Shown here one piece after another: positions 36,213-41,645 of a DNA stretch of 41,645 nucleotides. The position numbers and the translations under genes are program-made. Numbering within the stretch: the stretch's first letter is position 1; each line of letters starts with the position of its first letter. The stretch covers positions 1 through 41,645 of the forward strand of contig ONIL01000026.1 in NCBI GenBank assembly GCA_900317835.1. The letters run 5' to 3'. A model generated the notes under the pieces. That model worked only from the letters and a program-made list of their open reading frames with translations. It was not told the origin of the DNA and searched no databases. The stretch comes from an uncultured Prevotellaceae bacterium (GTDB taxonomy: Bacteria > Bacteroidota > Bacteroidia > Bacteroidales > Muribaculaceae).

Positions 36213-37175
36213 ATGAATTTCACATCATCTAAGAAATTTGGAGAAATGGCTAGAGAGATTGCTGCCCATTTTAATAATAGCGATTTTATCAAAGCAGCAT
36301 CGACCATGCCATATTCTACAGAAGAGTATTTCACCAAATCTAGATCCGCTCTTACAGAAATATATCTGAGTATTAAGACCCATTTTAAGACTGTTCAGAT
36401 GATTGTGGATGACTATATCATAAATGATGATATTGATGAATTCATAAGTAATCAAGAGTTATTTAATAATGATCGTGATGAGGATATTTATATGCAGTTT
36501 GTAAGGAATGATGTGGGGCAAGTTTTCACTGATTTGCATAATTTAAGGTTGGATTTAGTTGCCTTGAAAGTTATTGCCCATCCTGAGGATTATAGCCAAG
36601 AGATGCAGGCTTTCTCTATGAATGACATTATTATTGAGCGAATAAACGACAGTGAGCCAAATATTAGAATGTGGAATTACTGCTGCGAGCAACTTAAGAA
36701 ACGAGCTAGTAGTAAAACAAAGGAAGGAGAGAATGCGACGGAAGGAGAACCCACAAAAGAAGAACACATGAAAGAAGAAGCTAAGAATGATCAGAATCAT
36801 ATCCTGAATCCGGATGTGCCAACACATAGTAAAGATGTAAACGATGTATTTGAAATCAGTAATGTAGATCTAGTGATAGAGATATACAAGTATATCATCT
36901 CAACTGAAGTTATTTCCAAGGATTTTAAACTCCAGCAGTTTATTTCAGCCATCGAGCAAGCAAGTATCAATTGTATTCCAATTGAGAAGAAGAAAAAAGG
37001 AATTAGTATCCTTAAACCACTGAAGGATTATTGTATTGGGAGGAATAAAAAAGAATGGTATCGAAGGGCTTGTTCTTCAGTAAATGTGCCAACTTCAAGG
37101 GTAACATCGAACAACTCAAATTTGAAGGAATGGTATGAAGATTTACAAAAAATCGTCTCAAAGTACTCTAAATAG
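36213..37175 (+). CDS. AT-rich accessory gene, unknown function (320 aa)
   Basis: 320 residues, no signal peptide or membrane segment, family not recognised. Residues 1-170 are mainly helical (KFGEMAREIAAHFNN, SALTEIYLSIKTHFKTVQMIVDDYI, VFTDLHNLRLDLVALKVIA). Residues ~170-205 are a highly charged linker (SSKTKEGENATEGEPTKEEH). Residues ~215-320 form a second helical domain ending in a basic, tryptophan-containing part (GRNKKEWYRRACSS, LKEWYEDLQKIVSKYSK). Its base composition is clearly more AT-rich than the genes left of the tRNA, a sign of recent transfer. It stands alone after the tRNA and could be cargo of the element. Confidence 0.7.
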   Translation: MNFTSSKKFGEMAREIAAHFNNSDFIKAASTMPYSTEEYFTKSRSALTEIYLSIKTHFKTVQMIVDDYIINDDIDEFISNQELFNNDRDEDIYMQFVRNDVGQVFTDLHNLRLDLVALKVIAHPEDYSQEMQAFSMNDIIIERINDSEPNIRMWNYCCEQLKKRASSKTKEGENATEGEPTKEEHMKEEAKNDQNHILNPDVPTHSKDVNDVFEISNVDLVIEIYKYIISTEVISKDFKLQQFISAIEQASINCIPIEKKKKGISILKPLKDYCIGRNKKEWYRRACSSVNVPTSRVTSNNSNLKEWYEDLQKIVSKYSK

Positions 37176-37180
37176 TATAA

Positions 37181-37201
37181 TTGCCTTATTTTACCCTAAT
37201 T
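37181..37201 (+). repeat. Operator-like direct repeat, copy 1
   Basis: TTGCCTTATTTTACCCTAATT; repeats at 37291-37312 with one extra base. A weaker ACCTTATTG relative lies between them near 37219. Confidence 0.6.
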
Positions 37202-37290
37202 GACCTTAGTCTTTTTTTTACCTTATTGTTTGTTATGGTACTGATAATGAGTTAGGTACGCATGATATAAAGAACGTGATTTTTTCACAT

Positions 37291-37312
37291 TTGCCTTATT
37301 ATTACCCTAATT
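37291..37312 (+). repeat. Operator-like direct repeat, copy 2
   Basis: TTGCCTTATT then ATTACCCTAATT, ending 10 bp before the -7 box at 37322 and covering the expected -33 region of the HTH gene's promoter. Likely binding site for a regulator, perhaps the HTH protein itself. Confidence 0.6.
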
Positions 37313-37321
37313 AGTCGGCAG

Positions 37322-37329
37322 TAACTTTG
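37322..37329 (+). promoter_or_regulatory. -7 box of the HTH gene
   Basis: TAACTTTG, perfect consensus, with about 110 nt of leader before the preferred ATG at 37446. Confidence 0.6.
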
Positions 37330-37445
37330 CAATGTCCAAATAAATGAGGACTGGCGCAAAGGTTCTGCGACCGAGAGCCAATTTTATAAGGACATTGCCA
37401 AGGTTGAGTGAGAACCAGCTCGAAAGAACCGCGGCCTTTATAAAA

Positions 37446-37763
37446 ATGAGTAGTAATCAATTCTCATTAAGAGAGATCTTGGCTAGTGAGGCCAATGTGA
37501 TCCTTCAAGTTTCCTCTGATGACTTGAAGATGTTTGCCCAGGACATCTTGATTGGGGCAAAAAGTGTAGCGATGCTGGAGGCCGAGACTGCTGCATCAGG
37601 TGACCAACTGTTGACCATCGATGAAGCTTCAAAACTTCTCGCTGTGTCAAAGATGACGCTCTATCGATGGGACCAGAGCGGTGTCCTCAAGAAGCTGGAG
37701 ATCGGCGGCAAACGCCGGTATCGTAAGAGTGATATCGATCGTCTCATCGGTTGTAAAATGTGA
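37446..37763 (+). CDS. Excisionase-like helix-turn-helix protein
   Basis: 105 residues from ATG 37446 (MSSNQFSLREILASEANVIL); an in-frame ATG at 37344 would add a 34-residue basic stretch with poor codon character. Residues ~55-102 are a MerR/Xis-type winged HTH: LLTIDEASKLLAVSKMTLYRWDQSGVLKKLEIGGKRRYRKSDIDRL. Such proteins bend DNA at attachment sites or control element genes. They are frequent near replication genes in Bacteroidales conjugative and mobilisable elements. Followed by the replication gene after ~100 bp. Confidence 0.8.
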   Translation: MSSNQFSLREILASEANVILQVSSDDLKMFAQDILIGAKSVAMLEAETAASGDQLLTIDEASKLLAVSKMTLYRWDQSGVLKKLEIGGKRRYRKSDIDRLIGCKM

Positions 37764-37860
37764 TACGCCATGAGAAGCACGTTAAATCATCAGTTCTGTA
37801 AGTTCTGCCTCTAAATGGAGGTTGAACTTACAGACGAAGAACACACAAAAAGATAACGTC

Positions 37861-38592
37861 ATGATTAGCAAAGACTTCACGAAGATTCCGAATACCCTCA
37901 TTCGAACGTCAGTACTTTCTACTCTCGAAAAGGTAGTGTGGTGCTACATTGCTTCTATGCGAGACGGATACAATTATCCAGTTCGTTTTATTTGTGAAGT
38001 GCTGCACATCAAAGCCAAGACATGGCGCAAGTGCGTATCCGAACTGCAAAGGCGAGGTATGATTTCAGTGCAGATTATGCGTGGACATGCGAATGTGTAT
38101 AAGGCTATAAATGACCCTTCCGTATGGAACCTACCCCTGGTCCCAAGGGTAGGGTACTCAAGCGGCCCCCCAGTCCCAAGAGCACCATCACTTCAGCCCC
38201 AAGGGTACCTGGGTACACATTATAATAAAGAAGATATAAATAAGACTATCATCGATGATGTGCGCGAAAGGCTTAAAAAAGAAGTAATGATTGATGCCAA
38301 TATTGAACTTGCTTGCATGAGCTGTGGGATAACCACCGAACAATACAAGCAGCTTGCGGCAATGATTATCGCTGATTGGACATTTAAGGATCTTCCCGAA
38401 GGAGAGTGGACAAAGAAACACTTCCTGAATGTGCTGCATTACAAAGTTGACAATTTAAAAAACAATCAAAATGGAAAAACCAATAATAAATCAAATCCCG
38501 GAGGAAACTCCCAAGCCGAAGATAGATATGCAAATCGTAGAGGAACTGACGCAAAAGATCATACAGCGAAAGATTATGGTAGATCGTTTTAG
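37861..38592 (+). CDS. Replication-initiator-like winged-helix protein
   Basis: 243 residues from ATG 37861 (MISKDFTKIPNTLIRTSVLS). Residues ~5-80 are a winged helix as in plasmid and phage replication proteins: LSTLEKVVWCYIASMRDG, VRFICEVLHIKAKTWRKCVSELQ and RRGMISVQI. A Pro-rich linker follows. Residues ~135-200 form a helical C-terminal domain (CGITTEQYKQLAAMIIADWTFKDLPEGEW then TKKHFLNVLHYKVDNL), similar in kind to domains found at the end of DnaD-like and phage replication proteins. The tail is low complexity (Asn, Gly, Lys) and overlaps the next gene by 122 bp. The role in replication is inferred from fold and neighbour. Confidence 0.7.
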   Translation: MISKDFTKIPNTLIRTSVLSTLEKVVWCYIASMRDGYNYPVRFICEVLHIKAKTWRKCVSELQRRGMISVQIMRGHANVYKAINDPSVWNLPLVPRVGYSSGPPVPRAPSLQPQGYLGTHYNKEDINKTIIDDVRERLKKEVMIDANIELACMSCGITTEQYKQLAAMIIADWTFKDLPEGEWTKKHFLNVLHYKVDNLKNNQNGKTNNKSNPGGNSQAEDRYANRRGTDAKDHTAKDYGRSF

Positions 38593-39184
38593 GTTCAATC
38601 TTACGCCTCAGAGTGCTTTAAATTTGCTTGCGGCTCACTATGCAGCTGCAGTAAGAATGCGTCACGGGAACCCTCAGTTCGACGAGAACACCAATGAGAA
38701 CCTGCTTCAGATGGCCAACTACTTGACCCAAGAGGAACCAAAGTTTGGCGTGATGATGTGCGGCACCTGCGGCAATGGAAAGACCACGCTGCTCTATGCC
38801 TTGCAGAGCGCCCTCAACTATCTTAACCAAATGGGGCATTTCACGTTCCTGAGCGAATATTTCCAGGTCGGTATGGAGATAGTTGACGCCAAAGATATCG
38901 TTATCATGGCCAAAGATTTGAAGGCTATACGCAATCTGCGGTCACGCTCGATGCTGGCCATAGATGACCTGGGTAAAGAAGCCGCCGAGGTGTTGGACTT
39001 TGGCAACGCTCTCAGCCCCGTTATTGATCTGCTCGAGTATCGCTACCAGCACCAGCTGTTCACTGCTATTACCACCAATCTCACCAACGAAGAGATAACT
39101 AAGAAGTATGGAAAGCGAATTGCCGACCGCTTTAACGAGATGCTTGAAGTAATCATCTTTCAAGATATCACCTACAGGCACTAA
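38471..39184 (+). CDS. DnaC/IstB-like AAA+ ATPase (helicase loader)
   Basis: 237 residues from ATG 38471; later in-frame ATGs at 38528 and 38576 would shorten or remove the overlap with the upstream gene. Walker A is GTCGNGKT in MMCGTCGNGKTTLLYAL, Walker B MLAIDDLGKEA, sensor 1 TAITTNLTNEE, and the arginine-finger-type motif is GKRIADRFNEM. The order and length match DnaC-type loaders that place the replicative helicase on DNA. Next to a winged-helix replication protein it forms a typical initiator-loader pair of a mobile element. A hairpin terminator follows. Confidence 0.85.
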   Translation: MEKPIINQIPEETPKPKIDMQIVEELTQKIIQRKIMVDRFRFNLTPQSALNLLAAHYAAAVRMRHGNPQFDENTNENLLQMANYLTQEEPKFGVMMCGTCGNGKTTLLYALQSALNYLNQMGHFTFLSEYFQVGMEIVDAKDIVIMAKDLKAIRNLRSRSMLAIDDLGKEAAEVLDFGNALSPVIDLLEYRYQHQLFTAITTNLTNEEITKKYGKRIADRFNEMLEVIIFQDITYRH

Positions 39185-39238
39185 TCTGCCAGCGATTTGG
39201 TGTGGTATGAGATAGTTTATATTGAAGCTGTTATTGTT

Positions 39239-39280
39239 CCTTCCGCTGGCGTTTTCGGACGGCAGCGGAAGGTCGTTTTT
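39239..39280 (+). terminator. Intrinsic terminator after the ATPase gene
   Basis: CCTTCCGCT (39239-39247) with AGCGGAAGG (39264-39272), then TCGTTTTT. Confidence 0.75.
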
Positions 39281-39312
39281 GGTTGCGACTTATTGTTAGT
39301 ACATGACAAAAA

Positions 39313-39590
39313 ACGGCCAAAAATTTAACATTTGAGGGTAGTCTCAAAAGTGGCCGTAAAACCTGTATTCATCGGGGTTCTTTCAGAAAAAAAAGTGTTA
39401 AAATGCGCGTTTTTTTACGACTTGTAAAGGATTGAAAAAATAAAATGCCTGATAATCAAGCATTAAAGGGTTAAAAAGGGAAATTTTTCCCTTTGTCTCT
39501 CTCTCAGGATCCCCCTACCGCCCTGCGGGGCGCTTCTGAAAATGGCCGTCAAAAAAGCGCTATATGCAGGGCGAATGTGCGGTAATGTCG
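39313..39590 (+). repeat. Structured non-coding element, copy 1
   Basis: Hairpin ACGGCCA/TGGCCGT (39313-39319 / 39351-39357) with inner TTTGAG/CTCAAA. GTTAAAAT at 39397. Hairpin ATGC-C-TGAT/ATCA-A-GCAT (39445-39463). Palindrome AAAGGGAAA/TTTCCCTTT (39475-39494). GTCTCT and CAGGA. CGCCCTGC (39519-39526) pairs with GCAGGGCG (39566-39573) around AAGCGCTATAT. Copy 2 at 39841-40131 keeps the order, and stems change in a compensating way. No protein family is recognised in it. Confidence 0.75.
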
Positions 39591-39840
39591 CTTAGGTGCA
39601 TAGATGAAATCGGGCGTCAGTTCGGTTTCATCCATGCCCTGGGGACAAATTCGGCCTGGCGCAAAGGCCGAAGCATGGCAGAAAGTCCTTTGCCCTGGCA
39701 TTTTCGGCGATTATGTTGTGCGGTGAGACGGTTTCAACGAATGCTGTTACCGCTTTTCTCCGTGGCGATAACAGCCGCTCTCAAATGGTTACGTCTTGCT
39801 GATGCATCGTGTTGCCTGCTGGGACTTCATGAATGATTAA
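39564..39840 (+). other. Hairpin-rich stretch with a doubtful 90-codon frame
   Basis: An ATG inside the conserved TATATGCAGGGCG block opens a frame to 39836 (MQGECAVMSLRCIDEIGRQF...). The same block in copy 2 gives only nine codons before a stop, so the frame is probably chance. Hairpins GATGAAA/TTTCATC (about 39603-39632) and TTCGGCC/GGCCGAA (39650-39672) lie within. Near 39710-39735 the words GGCGATT and TGTGCGGTGA resemble the end of copy 2, suggesting copy 1 carries an insertion here. Confidence 0.3.
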
Positions 39841-40131
39841 GTGGAAAATTTTAACATTTGGTTTTCCTTCTTTAGAATGCCGTAAAAATTCCTATATCAG
39901 CAAGTTAGACTATAGTCTTACGGACGAGAATTTGTTAAAATCACATTTTTTCCGCACTTCAAAATAAATTTCCGCTGATTATCAGCGGATTAAAGGTTGA
40001 AAAGGAAATTTTTTCCTTTTGTCTCTGTCACAGGACCCCCCAACCGCCCTGCGGAGCGTGTTACAAACTCGCTTTCATCAAAAGCGCTATATGCAGGGCG
40101 ATTTTGGCATTGTGCGGTGATGATGCTGACG
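39841..40131 (+). repeat. Structured non-coding element, copy 2
   Basis: Hairpin GGAAAA/TTTTCC (39843-39867) around ATTTTAACATTTG-like sequence shared with copy 1. GTTAAAAT at 39934. Hairpin TCCGCTGAT/ATCAGCGGA (39971-39989). Palindrome AAAAGGAAA/TTTCCTTTT (40000-40020). GTCTCT and CAGGA. CGCCCTGC (40045-40052) with GCAGGGCG (40093-40100) around AAGCGCTATAT. Start-to-start distance to copy 1 is about 530 bp. Confidence 0.75.
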
Positions 40132-41145
40132 TGCGTGAGCGCATCCGACACGCAGTATCGGTTGCGCTTATGCTCGTCAATACCGCTGTGATCTGTGCGA
40201 CAACATCGTGCCTTGAACTTGTTCCAGGCTGGATGTTGTGCTCTGGCGATGGCGACGGGCGGTGAAGCGCAGGTAAGGGAGCGCAGAATGGCGACAGAGG
40301 CTGGAGTGTGCCCAAGGCTCACAGCACCGATACCCCTGAGCGCAGCGAAAACAGCGGGGCGCGGAGGGAATGAAGTGGAGGCACAAGATGAGTGGAGTCA
40401 TCGTGAGTGCCAGGCGGGAAACCGCAGGTGATGCACTGTCGATGACGCAGCGAAGCGCAGTGCGGAACGGGAATGACCGCAGCAGCCGGATGTGCGGGGT
40501 GTCGGCGCGGCCAGTGAGCCTGCCAGGCACTCTCCAGCCGATAAGTCAGTCATTCGGAGCGGACGCAGACGGAGCGGAACGGCCCATCGCCAGCGGGGTT
40601 CGCGGGTGGGCTAATCGCGGCAGGCGATGAAAAGATTCACCTTATGGCCGAAGGCTTGACCTTGGGATCGATGACCATGCCGCAGGCTGCACCGACAGCG
40701 ACCGAGCGAAGCGAGGTTTGCTATCGGTATTGGGCTTGTCCCCTGGAGCCTTAGCCGACGTGCCAGGATGAACGCAGTGGACGAGTGTGCCATGAGATTG
40801 GCAGCATCGATACCTCCGAGCGTAGCGAGAACGCTGGGCTTGATTGAGGAGCGTGCATCAAATCGAGCGTAGTGAGACCTGATGCGTCAGCGACGAAACG
40901 AGCCGTGCGTGTGAGGTCTCGATGCGGACAGACAGCCCGATAAGGCACTCTCGGTAACGGAGTGATCCTGAGCGGTGGGAACAGGGTGATCTCCGTCGGG
41001 CGAAGTCGTCCAGCGGCATGAGGCTGTAGCGGAGCAGCTCAATCCAGCCAGCGCAGCCGGCTGGTTGAAGTGCGGAGCGTGAAGCAGCCGAATGCAACCC
41101 CGTGACCTTAGCGAATGTAACCCCCGGGTCAATATAACGTAAATC
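40132..41145. repeat. GC-rich block of short degenerate repeats, no gene seen
   Basis: About 1 kb, markedly GC-rich, with long frames open on both strands but no recognisable protein. The word GAGCGNAGCGA and variants recur at about 40338, 40450, 40703, 40818, 40863 and 41025. A longer unit, CAGCAYCGATACC followed by GAGCGNAGCGA and a GGG run, is seen at about 40322 and 40802. This could be a transfer or replication region, a large structured RNA or recombination debris; none can be chosen from sequence alone. Confidence 0.45.
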
Positions 41146-41330
41146 AAGGCGCATCGCCAGCCGTGTCTGACGTTGCGCCTTGTGATAAGGGACTATTCTC
41201 ATGAATATAGCAAAGACTATCCTGCGATGATCGCGATTCAATTGCAAACAGAACGACCATAAGTCAAGCTGTGGTCGTTTCTGTGAATGTATGCTTAATG
41301 ATTGTTCCTATCCCGTTCCGCATGGGCACA
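41146..41330. other. Intergenic stretch with two inverted repeats
   Basis: AAGGCGCA (41146-41153) with TGCGCCTT (41174-41181), and an imperfect ACAG-AACGACCA / TGGTCGTTTCTGT pair (about 41248-41285). No T tracts and no gene. Confidence 0.45.
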
Positions 41331-41352
41331 AGAAAAGCCGCCCGAAAGCGGC
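41331..41352 (-). terminator. Intrinsic terminator of ardA
   Basis: Minus-strand stem GCCGC/GCGGC (complement of 41348-41352 and 41337-41341) with a 6-nt loop, followed by TTTTCT. It is 25 bp after the ardA stop. Confidence 0.8.
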
Positions 41353-41376
41353 CTCTCTCGCTGGGTGCGCTGCGGC

Positions 41377-41645
41377 TTAGCAGGTGCGGAACACGTGACC
41401 GCCATCGCCCATGTCATAGTCAGACATGAACAGCTCACGGGCAAAAGCCTTGAAGTCAAAAAAGCGGGTGATGCTCTCGGGAACATTGTCGAACATGCAA
41501 AGCTCATCGGCGAGGTGCTGGGCGAACTCCTCCTCGCTGTCCCACTGGCCGCAGTAACGCTCGCGGAAATCCGAGAAATCCGCATCGCTGTCGCTCGTGA
41601 CATCCAGAAACGCCCTGAAGGCCTCCTGCTCGTCATCATCGAGGT
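41377..41645 (-). CDS. ardA: Antirestriction protein ArdA, C-terminal part, runs off right edge
   Basis: 89 residues up to the stop at 41377-41379; the N-terminal part is outside the window. The last domain fits ArdA: RERYCGQWDSEEEFAQHLADEL (in two pieces RERYCGQW and DSEEEFAQHLADEL), ITRFFDFKAFARELFMSDYDM, GGHVFRTC. ArdA is a strongly acidic DNA mimic that blocks type I restriction enzymes and protects incoming conjugative DNA. Its presence supports a mobile element. Another open frame on the same strand (41295-41639) is a low-complexity shadow of this one. Confidence 0.85.
   Translation of the reverse strand, partial: LDDDEQEAFRAFLDVTSDSDADFSDFRERYCGQWDSEEEFAQHLADELCMFDNVPESITRFFDFKAFARELFMSDYDMGDGGHVFRTC

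Larger units (their letters stand above)
36003..41645. mobile_element. Probable part of an integrative or plasmid-derived mobile element
   Basis: Everything right of tRNA-Arg differs from the host-like part: an AT-rich unknown gene, an excisionase-like HTH gene, a replication-type protein overlapping a DnaC-like ATPase, ~2 kb of structured non-coding DNA, and an ArdA antirestriction gene that continues off the window. A tRNA gene is a common integration site. I found no copy of the tRNA 3' end to the right within the window, and no integrase, relaxase or transfer gene, so the boundaries are inferred and the right end is outside. Confidence 0.55.

Noticed and set aside
40132-41145. Possible CRISPR array or group II intron in the GC-rich block
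   Set aside because: Repeat words are short, degenerate and unevenly spaced; no domain V-like hairpin, reverse transcriptase or Cas gene is present.
41295-41639. Minus-strand Ser/Arg-rich open frame at the right edge
   Set aside because: It is out of frame with the ArdA coding sequence on the same strand, is low complexity and runs through the terminator.

Overview
The window looks like a chromosomal segment of a gut or rumen Bacteroidales bacterium, probably near Muribaculaceae or Prevotella; this is inference from gene content, no search was run. The evidence is: Bacteroidetes-type promoters (TTG, 19-20 nt, TAnnTTTG) in front of many genes; a short primary sigma factor of 285 residues without region 1.1; Bacteroidales families (GH97, DUF4836, DUF4153, DUF5106, C69 and C1 exopeptidases, BspA-like leucine-rich-repeat proteins); and dockerin-like tails ending in NISDVTALID-type repeats on secreted proteins. 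There are no strong Shine-Dalgarno sequences.

Region 1 (1-14.1 kb) is mostly secreted or surface functions: the start of a GH2 glycosidase running off the left edge, a secreted beta-rich protein, an HD-domain hydrolase, two leucine-rich-repeat proteins with dockerin-like ends, a GH97 alpha-glucosidase of the SusB (inverting) type, a C1 (bleomycin-hydrolase-like) peptidase and a C69 dipeptidase. It holds signs of rearrangement: a second, truncated copy of the 5' end of the GH2 gene with a broken promoter; a 58-codon gene joining a signal peptide to the last helix of a dockerin; and two copies of a ~95 bp double-hairpin repeat. Two of the secreted-protein genes share a 5'-leader that can fold as a pseudoknot with compensatory changes.

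Region 2 (14.1-35.9 kb) is conserved housekeeping: yigZ-type protein, an operon ybaK-aroC-acyl-ACP thioesterase, a DUF5106/thioredoxin-like protein, a TPR protein, a double META-domain protein, a DUF4153 membrane protein, RNase P RNA, folC, an HtrA protease, a small ribbon-helix-helix protein, rpoD, a small beta-barrel outer-membrane protein, a DUF4836 lipoprotein, an aguA-aguB pair (agmatine to putrescine), a LEA-like helical repeat protein, an rpsO copy lacking its N-terminal coding part, ung and tRNA-Arg(CCG).

Region 3 (36-41.6 kb), directly after the tRNA, looks like one end of an integrated mobile element: an AT-rich unknown gene, an excisionase-like HTH protein, a replication-type winged-helix protein overlapping a DnaC-like ATPase by 122 bp, then about 2.2 kb with no convincing protein gene but dense secondary structure (two diverged copies of a ~280 bp multi-hairpin element with covarying stems, and a GC-rich block of short degenerate repeats), and finally the C-terminal part of an ArdA antirestriction gene running off the right edge. 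No integrase or relaxase is visible inside the window. The two most promising undescribed items are the paired pseudoknot leaders (796-863 and 12043-12107) and the duplicated structured non-coding element (39313-40131).
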